Below, piece by piece: positions 35,955 through 44,785 of a DNA stretch of 64,000 bases; positions within the stretch are counted from its first letter, which is position 1; every line of letters begins with the position of its first letter. The stretch is taken from NCBI GenBank assembly GCA_030835305.1, contig JAURPJ010000038.1, forward strand, positions 28,898 to 92,897. Reading direction: 5' to 3'. Under the pieces are notes generated by a model. The model was not told the origin of the DNA and made no database searches. It worked only from the letters and a program-made list of their open reading frames with translations. The position numbers were made by a program, and so were the translations under genes. Source of the DNA: Verrucomicrobiota bacterium. Lineage in GTDB: Bacteria > Verrucomicrobiota > Verrucomicrobiia > Verrucomicrobiales > Akkermansiaceae.

Positions 35955-36483
35955 GCCTCTCGAGAACCAGCCTAACCGCCTCGGGATAAATCCGATGCTC
36001 CGCCTGCTGAATACGTTCATGCAAGATCCCGGCATTGTCGCCGGATAAGACCGGCACCTCTGCTTGCAAGATCACTTCACCGGTATCGACCCCAGCATCG
36101 ACGAAGTGGACCGTGCAACCCGTCTTTTCGGCCCCATCGACCAGAGCTTGCTCCCAAGCGGCCTTACCAGGATACTTTGGAAGCAGCGAAGGGTGAACAT
36201 TCAAAATCCGGTCAGGGAAAGCACCCAAGAGAGGCTCTTTGACCAATCTCATGAAACCCGCCAAGCAAATCAAATCGAACCCATCGAGGTGACTCAAAAT
36301 CCGCGCACTAAGGTCAGCCCCTCCCTGCTCCAAAACGGTTGGGATTCCAAAGGCCTCCGCTTTTTCCAAAATCCCTGCATCCGGTTGATCCGAAATGACC
36401 AACGCAATCTCATCACCAAGCACCCCAACGAGAGCCTGAAAATTTGATCCTGCCCCGGAACCCAGCACTGCGATTTTTGCCAT
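35938..36483 (-). CDS. purN: Phosphoribosylglycinamide formyltransferase
   Basis: The 181-residue protein opens KIAVLGSGAGSNFQAL, the GART N-terminal motif, and contains LAGFMRLV, NVHPSLLPKYPG with the catalytic Asn and His, and GCTVHFVDAGVDTGEVILQ with the catalytic Asp. PurN moves a formyl group from 10-formyl-tetrahydrofolate to GAR in purine synthesis. Length and motifs are normal and the gene stands alone. Its 3' end overlaps the 3' end of the CotH gene. Confidence 0.95.
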   Translation of the reverse strand: MAKIAVLGSGAGSNFQALVGVLGDEIALVISDQPDAGILEKAEAFGIPTVLEQGGADLSARILSHLDGFDLICLAGFMRLVKEPLLGAFPDRILNVHPSLLPKYPGKAAWEQALVDGAEKTGCTVHFVDAGVDTGEVILQAEVPVLSGDNAGILHERIQQAEHRIYPEAVRLVLERLKHVE

Positions 36484-36651
36484 GTGGAAAATTCAGCAGA
36501 AACAGCCCACAAGATCACGACTTGATTTTGATTTTACGTTCTACAGGCAGGACTTGGATAGTCCTCCCCGGTCATAGCCTCTCCGACCCGACTTCTCATT
36601 ATCGCGGAAATTTGCGCGTGCCAATCTTCATTCATCGGCTAGCTTGAGCAC

Positions 36652-37857
36652 ATGAGCAACGAGGCTACCGCTGTGCCGGACGCAACCGGTCATTATGGTC
36701 AATTTGGAGGATGTTTCGCTCCGGAAACTCTCATGACACCACTCGATGACTTAGTCGCCGCGTATGACGACGCCAAGGCCGATCCCGCTTTCCAGGCCGA
36801 GTTGGATGATCTCCTCCACAACTATTGCGGACGTCCAACGCCCCTTTACTTTGCCGAGCGCTGGACCGAGCGACTCGGGGGTGCCAAAATCTACCTCAAG
36901 CGAGAAGACCTTCTCCACACCGGGGCCCACAAAATCAACAACGCGATCGGCCAGATCCTCCTCGCCAAACGCCTTGGCAAAAAGCGTATCATCGCTGAAA
37001 CCGGAGCCGGCCAACATGGAGTAGCCACCGCCACCGTTTGCGCTCGTTTTGGCATGGACTGCACCGTTTACATGGGTGCGGTCGACATGGAACGCCAGGC
37101 TCTCAACGTCACCCGCATGCGCCTCATGGGAGCGAAAGTCGTCCCCGTTACTGCCGGACAAGCCACGCTCAAGGAAGCGGTCAACGAATCGATGCGAGAC
37201 TGGGTCGCCGCTGTTGACGACACCCACTACATCCTCGGTTCTGCTTTGGGCCCCCATCCTTTCCCAATGATGGTGCGCGACTTCCACCGCGTTATCGGCG
37301 TTGAAGCACGGGAGCAAATTCTCCAGAAAGAAGGCCGCCTTCCCGACCTCCTCGTCGCCTGTGTTGGCGGCGGCTCAAACGCCATGGGACTCTTCCATCC
37401 GTTTGTCGACGATGAGAACACCCGCATGGTCGGCGTTGAAGCAGGAGGCGATGGCATCGTCCCCGAACGCCACGCCGCCCGGTTCCAGGGCGGGAAACTC
37501 GGTGTTCTTCAAGGCTCCAAGACCTGGCTCCTCGCCAACGACGACGGCCAAATCGAGCTCACCCACTCCGTCTCAGCCGGCCTCGACTACGCAGCCGTCG
37601 GCCCCGAACACGCCTATTTGCAAGACATCGGTCGCGCCGAATACACCTACGCTACCGATGACGAAGCTCTCACCGCCTTCCGCGAACTTTCCTACACCGA
37701 AGGAATCATCCCCGCCCTCGAAAGCGCCCACGCCATGGCCTACGTGTCAAAGATCGCCGGTTCCATGCCCAACGAAGACATCATCATTGCCAACCTCTCC
37801 GGCCGCGGTGACAAAGACGTCGAGCAAGCCTCGAAGTATCTCCTCGGCAAGGAATGA
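36652..37857 (+). CDS. trpB: Tryptophan synthase beta subunit
   Basis: The 401-residue protein has the TrpB landmarks: [16 protein letters not shown] (13-28), the PLP lysine in [13 protein letters not shown], the phosphate loop in [11 protein letters not shown], and the catalytic Glu region [16 protein letters not shown]. It condenses indole with serine to tryptophan together with TrpA. No trpA is in the window, so the gene is separated from its usual partner. Start ATG 36652 fits. A small membrane-protein frame overlaps its stop (ATGA at 37854). Confidence 0.97.
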   Translation: MSNEATAVPDATGHYGQFGGCFAPETLMTPLDDLVAAYDDAKADPAFQAELDDLLHNYCGRPTPLYFAERWTERLGGAKIYLKREDLLHTGAHKINNAIGQILLAKRLGKKRIIAETGAGQHGVATATVCARFGMDCTVYMGAVDMERQALNVTRMRLMGAKVVPVTAGQATLKEAVNESMRDWVAAVDDTHYILGSALGPHPFPMMVRDFHRVIGVEAREQILQKEGRLPDLLVACVGGGSNAMGLFHPFVDDENTRMVGVEAGGDGIVPERHAARFQGGKLGVLQGSKTWLLANDDGQIELTHSVSAGLDYAAVGPEHAYLQDIGRAEYTYATDDEALTAFRELSYTEGIIPALESAHAMAYVSKIAGSMPNEDIIIANLSGRGDKDVEQASKYLLGKE

Positions 37858-38107
37858 ATGCTCCCATTTTCTTTAACCTGACCGGCGTCAGCGGAATGAT
37901 TGGAATGCTATCACTCATCGCACTGAACCTCTTAACCTATTGGATTGACCTAAACGTGTTGAAAAATTCTCCGTCGAAGGGGTCGCGGAACGTCAATTCA
38001 TTCTTGTCGGAGACATGATTGCCTACGCAGTCAGCGAAATTGCTCTTCTGAGTTTTAGCCTCCTCCTCGTGCTCTTTCTTATGGCGCGCATAGAGGAAAA
38101 AAACTGA
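37854..38107 (+). pseudogene. Small two-TM protein with a -1 frameshift, overlapping trpB
   Basis: A frame starting at 37854 (ATGA overlap with the trpB stop) encodes [20 protein letters not shown] and LNLLTYWIDLN with a first hydrophobic segment, then runs to a TGA at 38016. The adjacent -1 frame from about 37953 reads RVEKFSVEGVAERQFILVGD and then IALLSFSLLLVLFLMARIEE, a second hydrophobic segment, to TGA at 38105. Together they look like one protein of about 84 residues split by one missing base near CCTAAAC. Real frameshift, sequencing error or programmed slip cannot be separated here. Confidence 0.55.
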
Positions 38108-38108
38108 A

Positions 38109-38339
38109 TCATTCCCGCCACCAATCGGCCTGCTTTTCCCAAGGCTGGCTCGGCTCCTCATCAGGTCCTGCTGGTTCGCCTTTCGGCTCCGGAGCGGTCT
38201 CCTCTTCCTTCAACAACTCCGCCAATTCGTCCTTCTTGCCGGCATTCCGCATCATGGAAAACAGAATCGTCATCACGGTTCCCGCAGCGACCAAGAGCAC
38301 GATCAACATGCAAACTGCAAGGGTGTCTTCCGCTGACAT
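38109..38339 (-). CDS. Small single-pass membrane protein of unknown function
   Basis: From ATG 38339 the protein has 76 residues: a membrane helix (LAVCMLIVLLVAAGTVMTIL, about 7-26) and a charged, proline-rich cytoplasmic tail (LKEEETAPEPKGEPAGPDEE). The family is not recognised. It converges on the frameshifted two-TM frame with one base between the stops. The start at 38339 was chosen over an ATG at 38360 because it begins directly before the acidic MSAEDT and the helix. Confidence 0.6.
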   Translation of the reverse strand: MSAEDTLAVCMLIVLLVAAGTVMTILFSMMRNAGKKDELAELLKEEETAPEPKGEPAGPDEEPSQPWEKQADWWRE

Positions 38340-38597
38340 GTGCTGATGATAGCACAGCATTTAAGGGACGGAACTGGCAATTTGCACACGTTTCCTTGCA
38401 AAGCAGGCCAAACAAGAGAAATACCTTTTCCTCTTTAACACGGGGAAGTCCTTTCAATGCTTGGGTGGCAGACATTCCGTGATCTTTTTAGAAAAACCTA
38501 CACGATGGGTTGACAAGCGGTTTCCGGCGGCTAGTCTCCGCCTCCCCGCTATTTGTAGCCGGGTTTCTTTTCAAAAACTTACCTCTTCTCTACGGCC

Positions 38598-38783
38598 ATG
38601 AAAATGACATACCAGCCTTCCAAGCGCACCCGCAAGAAGCAACACGGTTTCCGTGCCCGCATGGCAACCAAAGCTGGACGCGGCATCATCAAGAGCCGTC
38701 GCCGCAAAGGACGCAAGCGTCTCCTTCCAAAAGGGGCCGAGATTCACTTCAAGCGCCACACGGTACAGAACAACTCCAAGTAA
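38598..38783 (+). CDS. rpmH: 50S ribosomal protein L34
   Basis: The 61-residue protein contains [19 protein letters not shown] and ATKAGRG, the near-invariant L34 core, then [13 protein letters not shown]. It has about 15 more C-terminal residues than the usual 44-46, which is seen in some PVC lineages. It is the first gene of the classic rpmH-rnpA-yidD-yidC cluster. An upstream DnaA-box cluster was not seen, so there is no sign of oriC here. Confidence 0.96.
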   Translation: MKMTYQPSKRTRKKQHGFRARMATKAGRGIIKSRRRKGRKRLLPKGAEIHFKRHTVQNNSK

Positions 38784-38846
38784 GTTGTTTTCGTCCCGTA
38801 ATCCTGGCGGGACCCCACCTCTTCACTTCGGGCTCCCATTTCGGTC

Positions 38847-39212
38847 ATGAAACTGACCCGTCAGCGGCGTATGCGCCAATGGGGCGAGTTTCAAGTCGTT
38901 CGGACCAAGGGTCAATCGGCTGCGGGAAAGTATCTTGTTCTCGGAATGCTCGAGGACCGAAGTTCCAAAGACCGAAATTTTGGCCTCATTACCTCCAAAA
39001 AGGCCGGTAAGGCCGTCACCCGAAATCTCCTCAGGCGAAGATTTCGCGAAATCATCCGCAAGCATGGCGACCAGCTCCCCCCCAACGTCATGCTTGTCAC
39101 GATCGCTCGCTGGCGAGCATCCCAGGCCACCTTCCAGCAACTCGAAGCCGATTGGATCAAGACCGCCAAACGGCTCAAACTGTGGCAGGAACAGCCCATC
39201 GATCCGTCATGA
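38847..39212 (+). CDS. rnpA: Ribonuclease P protein component
   Basis: The 121-residue basic protein follows rpmH and has the family pattern MKLTRQRRMRQWGEFQVV, then RNFGLITSKKAGKAVTRNLL and RRRFREIIRKHG, which contains the RNR-type RNA-binding motif (here RNLLRRRFRE). It binds the RNase P RNA and helps cut the 5' leader from pre-tRNA. Its stop overlaps the yidD start (ATGA). Confidence 0.95.
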   Translation: MKLTRQRRMRQWGEFQVVRTKGQSAAGKYLVLGMLEDRSSKDRNFGLITSKKAGKAVTRNLLRRRFREIIRKHGDQLPPNVMLVTIARWRASQATFQQLEADWIKTAKRLKLWQEQPIDPS

Positions 39213-39487
39213 AGCTCCTCATCCGACTGATAATTCGTGGCTATCAGCTCCTCATCCGCCCCATGCTGCACGCTATCGGTGGACCCAATGCCGGTTGCCG
39301 ATACACCCCATCCTGCTCCCACTATTTCCTCCAAGCGGTCGAATTTCACGGCCCGCTAAAAGGCAGCTATCTAGGCATTCGTCGGATTTTACGCTGTCAT
39401 CCTTGGGGAGGCTGCGGTTATGACCCCGTCCCATCAACCGGAGGCTCAAAGCACTCCTCTCAAAATTCTCCTCACACCCACAACTGA
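39209..39487 (+). CDS. yidD: Membrane protein insertion efficiency factor YidD
   Basis: The 92-residue protein from ATG 39209 has an amphipathic start (LLIRLIIRGYQLLIRPML) and the YidD signature GCRYTPSCSHYFLQAVE with its cysteines, then GIRRILRCHPWGGCGYDPVP. It supports YidC in membrane protein insertion. It overlaps rnpA by four bases and ends two bases before yidC, so the three are co-translated. Confidence 0.95.
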   Translation: MKLLIRLIIRGYQLLIRPMLHAIGGPNAGCRYTPSCSHYFLQAVEFHGPLKGSYLGIRRILRCHPWGGCGYDPVPSTGGSKHSSQNSPHTHN

Positions 39488-39489
39488 TC

Positions 39490-41337
39490 ATGGATCGTAA
39501 AGCTTGGATCGTCGTCTCAATCTGCGCCATTTTATTGGCCCTCAATCTCTACTATACGGGCGAGAACGCCAAAAAACAAAGGGAGATTGAACTCGCTGAG
39601 CAAAAGGAACAGGAGGCACTGGAAGCTGCAAAAACTCCCGATGAAAAGCTTCCCTCCGTCACCGTCGAACCCCGCCCTGATACCGAGGAAATCGGCACCG
39701 AGGAGAGCCATGAAATCGCAACCAACGCCAGCGTCTTCACCCTCTCAAACCTCGAAGGAGGAATCGTTCAAAACAAGCTCCTCGAAGAAAAGGCAGTCTT
39801 TGGCAACGGGCTGATCACGATGAACGACCTTGGGCTCAATCGCATCGGCGCCATTACCAAAATCTCCGGGGAAAGCCTCGAAAAAGGATATTATGAGATC
39901 GTAGAGAAAAGCGGGGAATCGATCACTTTCAAATCTCCGATCGCGAACAACCTTGTCGCCCACAAGACCTGGACCATCGTAGATGGAGACTCGCCGGGTA
40001 GCCCCTACCGACTGCAGTTCAAGCTGCGCCTTGAGAACACCACCACCGGTGAGATCTCACTCAATGACGTCGCCATCTTCAACGGATCGGCCGCTCCAAC
40101 CTACGAAGGGGAACGCTCTAACTACCTGAATTTTTTCTGGAACGAAAATGGTGATTATGACTCCGAAACCACTGGCTATTTCAGCTCATTCTTCGGAGCC
40201 GATGCCACCGAGTTCCGCGAAACCTTCGAGGAAAGCCTCCTCTTCACCGGAGTGGAGAATCAATTTTTCGCGACCATCATCACTCCCGAGAAGCCCTATC
40301 CCGCTACCTTCCGCGCCATTCTGGACGAGGTCGATCTTCCCGACTCCCGCGGAAGCAAAACGGTCAAAGCCTTCAACACCTACCTCACCCTTCCCGACGA
40401 ATCCATTCCCGCCGGACAAAGCCGCGAATATGTTTTCGACATCTTCATGGGGGCCAAGAACAACGCTCTCATTCGCACCCTCGAGGGAGACAAGGGCCAC
40501 GTCATGGACTACGGTTTTTTCGCTTGGATCAGCCGCCCTCTCAATTGGACGCTCAACAAACTCTCCAACCTCTTCGGCGGCGAAAACAACGACTGGTCCT
40601 GGGGATGGGCCATTGTCGTCCTGACCCTCATTATCCGGACCTTCATGTGGCCGCTCCACGCCAAATCGACCCGTACCATGAAGCGGATGTCCAAGCTCCA
40701 GCCCAAGATCGCCGCGCTTAAGGAAAAGTATCCTGACGATCCCAACAAGATGAACCAGGAGATGATGAAGCTCTATCGCCAGTTCGGGGTCAACCCGATG
40801 GGCGGCTGCCTTCCCATGCTGGTGCAAATCCCCATCTTCTTTGGGTTTTACAGCATGCTTCAATATGCCGTTGAGCTTCGCAACCAGCCTTTCCTTTGGT
40901 GGGTCGAGGATCTTTCGCAGCCCGACACCGTCGCCTACATCATGGGGCTGCCCCTCAACATTCTCCCCATTCTAATGGCGGTCACGATGGTCATTCAGAT
41001 GCAGCTCACACCCAAGACCGGAGACAAAATGCAGCAACGCATCTTCATGCTGATGCCCCTCATCTTCTTCTTCTTCTGTTACAACTTTGCCTCGGCACTC
41101 GCTCTTTACTGGACGACCCAGAACATCTTCTCGATTGGCCAAACCTGGCTCATGCAAAAGCTGCCCGAACCTGAATTGAAGACCTCGAAAAAAGCCGGCA
41201 AAAAGAGCTGGGCTCAGAAGCTCGCCGATAAGGCCGAAGAAGCCCAAAAGCGGCAGGCACAGGGTGGCGGAGCGAAACGGCTCAGCCAAAAACAAACCAA
41301 GCCCAAGAAGCCCCGCGGGCCGAAAACCGGCGGCTAG
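39490..41337 (+). CDS. yidC: Membrane protein insertase YidC
   Basis: The 615-residue protein has an N-terminal helix (AWIVVSICAILLALNLYY, 4-21), the large periplasmic P1 domain and then the conserved five-helix core: WAIVVLTLIIRTFMWPLHAK, MNQEMMKLYRQFGVNPMGGC, LVQIPIFFGFYSML and LALYWTTQNIFSIGQTWLM. The basic tail (KRLSQKQTKPKKPRGPK) could contact ribosomes. The domain plan is that of Gram-negative YidC with P1 domain. A strong hairpin follows 21 bases after the stop. Confidence 0.96.
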   Translation: MDRKAWIVVSICAILLALNLYYTGENAKKQREIELAEQKEQEALEAAKTPDEKLPSVTVEPRPDTEEIGTEESHEIATNASVFTLSNLEGGIVQNKLLEEKAVFGNGLITMNDLGLNRIGAITKISGESLEKGYYEIVEKSGESITFKSPIANNLVAHKTWTIVDGDSPGSPYRLQFKLRLENTTTGEISLNDVAIFNGSAAPTYEGERSNYLNFFWNENGDYDSETTGYFSSFFGADATEFRETFEESLLFTGVENQFFATIITPEKPYPATFRAILDEVDLPDSRGSKTVKAFNTYLTLPDESIPAGQSREYVFDIFMGAKNNALIRTLEGDKGHVMDYGFFAWISRPLNWTLNKLSNLFGGENNDWSWGWAIVVLTLIIRTFMWPLHAKSTRTMKRMSKLQPKIAALKEKYPDDPNKMNQEMMKLYRQFGVNPMGGCLPMLVQIPIFFGFYSMLQYAVELRNQPFLWWVEDLSQPDTVAYIMGLPLNILPILMAVTMVIQMQLTPKTGDKMQQRIFMLMPLIFFFFCYNFASALALYWTTQNIFSIGQTWLMQKLPEPELKTSKKAGKKSWAQKLADKAEEAQKRQAQGGGAKRLSQKQTKPKKPRGPKTGG

Positions 41338-41358
41338 CCAAATCTCAAACTATCAATC

Positions 41359-41394
41359 ATAAAAGGACCATGAGAATTTTCATGGTCCTTTTAT
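41359..41394 (+). terminator. 14-bp perfect hairpin after yidC that also covers the next start codon
   Basis: ATAAAAGGACCATG (41359-41372) pairs fully with CATGGTCCTTTTAT (41381-41394) around an 8-base AT-rich loop. It works as a terminator for the yidC operon. The start codon of the next gene (41370-41372) lies at the top of the left arm, so in a read-through transcript it would be paired. Confidence 0.7.
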
Positions 41395-42218
41395 TTATGG
41401 TTGGAGTGGTCCGAGCTCAGGAAATCGAACCCGGAGCCAAAATATTCTTCAACAGCGTCAGGGCATTCGGGCCGATCATTCCCTCGATCGAGTTGAACCA
41501 CAACCACACCGTAGGCGAATCCCTCTACATCGCCCGGCAAGCCGGGCTGAAGGCGGACAAATCATTCGCGTTCACGGTGGAGCTTGAGAAATACGAATTG
41601 GCGGCTCCCGGCCCCAAAATCCTCAGCCTAAAAAACGTGCCGCTTTCGGTCGCCCTTCTTTACATTTGCGACGGATGCAACCTCGATTTCTCTTATCAAA
41701 ATGGCCTTTGGCGAGTCGTACCCAGGGGGCCTGAAGGACAAGACGAGCGCCAAATCACCGTCAAAAACATCACCACCGAGGAATACACCGCGCTTGGATT
41801 ACGCTTTACCGAAAAAGGCCAACTGGTCACCGAAGATGGGATGAAGCGGCCGACCGGAGAGATTGAATCAGCGGCCCGTCTTGATGACAAACTCATCATC
41901 CGCGCCCTTCCTGAAAGAATCGAAAACTTCAAGGCCCTCCTCCGCCTTCATCGCGCAGGAGTAAAAAAGAATTTGTCTACCAACTTCCAAGGGAGCCACA
42001 GGATTGCTTCATGCGCCCCCTTCCTTCTATTCAACCCACCCTCGAAGCAAAAATATCGTTTCGACAAATCCCGGCAGAAAGTTTATTTCTTCTGGCTGGA
42101 CGCACCATGGCTGAAGACCACCAACCTGCACCTCCCCATCAATGAAACGTATTGCCTTGCTCGCTTGTTTGCTGCTCCTACCGGCCACCGGACAAGAGAA
42201 ACCTCTCTCGGAACTTGA
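41370..42218 (+). CDS. Secreted protein with STN/secretin-like domain; tail probably out of frame
   Basis: The protein starts with a short signal peptide (MRIFMVLLFMVGVVRAQ). Residues about 85-125 (LSLKNVPLSVALLYICDGCN, then LDFSYQNGLWRVVP) resemble the STN domain of secretins and TonB receptors, followed by a secretin_N-like fold (RLDDKLIIRALPERIENFKA). After about residue 195 the sequence (FFWLDAPWLKTTN) loses protein character and overlaps the next gene by 77 bases; in the neighbouring frame a TAA follows IAQE directly, so a one-base insertion near 41950 probably removed the true stop. No pilus or secretion genes are adjacent. Confidence 0.6.
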   Translation: MRIFMVLLFMVGVVRAQEIEPGAKIFFNSVRAFGPIIPSIELNHNHTVGESLYIARQAGLKADKSFAFTVELEKYELAAPGPKILSLKNVPLSVALLYICDGCNLDFSYQNGLWRVVPRGPEGQDERQITVKNITTEEYTALGLRFTEKGQLVTEDGMKRPTGEIESAARLDDKLIIRALPERIENFKALLRLHRAGVKKNLSTNFQGSHRIASCAPFLLFNPPSKQKYRFDKSRQKVYFFWLDAPWLKTTNLHLPINETYCLARLFAAPTGHRTRETSLGT

Positions 42219-43077
42219 TCGCGAACTTCTTCTCGAAAAACTCAAGGAGATCCAGGACAACTCCGACAACACAGTCAAAGGTCGTTATGGGGTCGCTCTC
42301 GCCGCCTTCAAGAAGGCCCGTGAAAGCTCGGCAGCCGCCCACGAACTCTACCTCAACTGCATCGAAAAAGTCCGCTTTGAAGATCAACTGCGCAAAGCGA
42401 GCGAGTTCCGCGATTGGAAAAAACGACACAAGGATCGCAACGACACACCCGCATTCCGGCTCGCTCTCCAACATCAACTTAATTGGTTGGTGCTCACCCT
42501 AGAAGCCGCGCAAGTGGAAGATATTTCCACCCTCTCAAGCCGGGGGATTTCTGTCCTCGAGGCAGTCATCCGGGATGCCGAAGATCTCAAAGACCAGGAC
42601 CAGCTGCTCCGCAGCAATCCGCTGAGCAGCATCTTTGCCGATGCCTATTCAGTCGGGAATATCGAAATCGGGAACTGGCCTAAGTCGCCACTCGATATTG
42701 CTGATCTCTACGAGAACGTCATCCTCCCGCCCCTTCGCAATCCCAAAGCACTCGACTCTCTTCGCAAGGCGTGGCTGAAACGAATTGAGCATGAAGGCAA
42801 TCTTCTGGAAAAATGGACCACCGAGGCCAGCGGTGAGCGCGATCGTAAACCAGCCTTCGAAAAATGGCTCGCCGAAGGGCGTCAGAATCTCAATTGGGCT
42901 ATGGAAGTCGACCTTTTCCGGGCCGGCGACCAGCGCGGCTCCGCTCTTAGAATGCTCGAGCATTTGAAAACGCACCTCACTCACAAATCCGCCCCCAAAT
43001 GGATCACCCAGTTTACCACTCTTGTCGAAGGAGGCCCCCTCGATGAAGAGGCCGAAGGAGCGGAGACAGCTCAATGA
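42142..43077 (+). CDS. Secreted helical protein of unknown function
   Basis: The 311-residue protein has a signal peptide (MKRIALLACLLLLPATGQ) and a largely helical body rich in charged residues (LEKLKEIQDNSDNTVKGRYG, then AAFKKARESSAAAHELYLN). No enzyme motif is seen. It resembles uncharacterised proteins of Verrucomicrobiales by composition only. Its stop overlaps the start of the following deacetylase relic (ATGA at 43074). It is probably periplasmic. Confidence 0.75.
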   Translation: MKRIALLACLLLLPATGQEKPLSELDRELLLEKLKEIQDNSDNTVKGRYGVALAAFKKARESSAAAHELYLNCIEKVRFEDQLRKASEFRDWKKRHKDRNDTPAFRLALQHQLNWLVLTLEAAQVEDISTLSSRGISVLEAVIRDAEDLKDQDQLLRSNPLSSIFADAYSVGNIEIGNWPKSPLDIADLYENVILPPLRNPKALDSLRKAWLKRIEHEGNLLEKWTTEASGERDRKPAFEKWLAEGRQNLNWAMEVDLFRAGDQRGSALRMLEHLKTHLTHKSAPKWITQFTTLVEGGPLDEEAEGAETAQ

Positions 43078-43996
43078 GAAAGGCCCTCACGATTCTTTTT
43101 TGCCTCGGCAGCCTCTCGGCCCAAAAAGCAAAACCGCCTGCCTCGGCTCCCATCGGCGAGAGATTACCGGACAGCGATATCGCGCCTGTTGAAGAAGTCA
43201 CGGAACCCGCTCTCGCGCCCGCCGAAGATCCCGCAAAGCTCTTTCAAAAAGGCTTCAAATTGGGGTGGGTCGCAGACAGCACGACCGGCCCATACCGCCG
43301 GCTCATCCAGCGCATTGGAAATTGCGCGGGACCTTCAGCCGCGTGCGGTGCGGACTATTTTCTTTTCCAACGTTCCTGCGATGTCCGAAAAGTCGCTGCG
43401 AGCCGTCATACGGCGGACTTCAGCTCGCGAAAAACAGAAGGAACAGGTTTTGCAGCTCCTTAATTCCCAGCGTCCGGCCTTCGTGAAAGGCATCCGGGAA
43501 CTTTTAAGACTCAAGAGAGGCGAGACGTATATTTGCGAGGTTTTCAATCACACCGCTTTCCACCAAAACATGAATTGCTTTAAAGAAGGTAGTGCCCAGA
43601 TGGACCTTTGTCTCCTCGGAATTCGCTTTATCGAAGGCTGCCTTGACGAAGCCTATGCCGCCGAGAGGCCCGGCACTCAAAGGATGCGCTACTTTCGCTT
43701 CCCCTTTTCTGGCCGAACCACGCGACAGGGGAGCCAGAACCGCTCTGAACGATCTCTTCATCGAACTCGGCCTCATCTCGCTGGGCGAAACCCAGGATTC
43801 GAAAGACTTTGACAACTACAACCCGGCCCGGGCCTACAAAGCGCTCGATGCCGCTTACAAAGGAAAACGTTACGACGTTCGCAAGGGCGCTTATGGCATC
43901 GCCGAACAACCTATCGCTCTCTTCCATACCAAGACCTGGTCCAAGATCAGGAAAGGCGTCCTGAAGTTTCTCGACGAGCATCCGGCAAAACCATAG
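43074..43996 (+). pseudogene. Polysaccharide deacetylase-like gene with two frameshifts
   Basis: A signal peptide frame (MRKALTILFCLGSLSAQ) runs to about 43270, then sense continues in the +1 frame (ALEIARDLQPRAVRTIFFSN; EVFNHTAFHQNMNCF; YFRFPF) to about 43705, then in the next frame (FLAEPRDRGARTALNDLFIE; PIALFHTKTW) to TAG 43994. The HTxxH, RFPF and LFHTK pieces match NodB-type deacetylase motifs in order. The two shifts lie in homopolymers (TTGGGGTGGG and CCCCTTTT), so decay or sequencing error is possible. Function would be removal of N- or O-acetyl groups from a glycan. Confidence 0.65.
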
Positions 43997-44045
43997 CCCG
44001 GCAGGGATTGCAACGAGCCGGTGATTCACTAGCCTCGACCCACTG

Positions 44046-44735
44046 ATGTCAGAATTGCAAAACTTCATGGAGGAGTCACTCGAGGACTTCGCTCTTAGCC
44101 GGTCCGAAACAAAGGAGCTAAAGGTCCACCTCGCGGCGATCGCCGGAAACACCACCGGGTAAGCCAAGGCCCGGCAGCTCGCTCTCAAATTGGCGAAGGG
44201 AGCGATTAATGAATTCGGCCAAATCACCGCCCTCGACTGGCTTCAAGAGGTCGTCAAGCTCCTCTATGCGAGCGAGAATGAAATCAAAGCCTCCGCATTC
44301 TTTAGCCCCGGGGACGATTGCCTTCATCGAATCCGACGACTCATCAGCAAAAGCCGCAAGGCCCTCGACATCTGCGTCTTCACCATTACCGACAACCGGA
44401 TCGTGCAGAGATTGGAAGAGTCCCAGGCGCGCGGGGTGCAGATCAGAATCATCTCCGACGATGATGAATCAATGGATTTGGGATCGGATCTTGCCCGCCT
44501 CTCAAAAGCGGAAATCAACTGCCGGCTAGACCAGACCACCGCCCCACATGCACCACAAATTTGCCATCGCCGACCAGGATCTTCTCCTCACCGGCAGCTA
44601 CAATTGGACCCGCTCGGCCGCCACCAAAAACGACGAAAACATCGTAGTTACCAATAATCCACGACTCGTGAGAAGCTTTGCCGGGAAATTTGAGGAAATT
44701 TGGCACAAGCTCGATTTGAAAATCGCACGACCTTG
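44046..44735 (+). pseudogene. Phospholipase D-like gene with a nonsense codon and a frameshift
   Basis: From ATG 44046 the frame reads MSELQNFMEESLEDFALSRS, meets TAA at 44160, continues in frame (QITALDWLQEVVKLLYASEN; RKALDICVFTITDNRIVQRL) to about 44540, then shifts +1 into MHHKFAIADQDLLLTGSYNW. The HxKxxxxD motif at 44551 identifies the PLD superfamily, nearest to single-HKD nucleases/cardiolipin hydrolases. Removing one C from the CCCC run at 44543 restores ...TTAHMHHKFAIAD. The downstream end runs into the next gene without a clear stop, so the 3' limit is approximate. Confidence 0.75.
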
Positions 44736-44785
44736 GCCTGTTTGTCTGCTTGCACAGCGGGACTTGGCAGGCTTTCTTACAGCCG

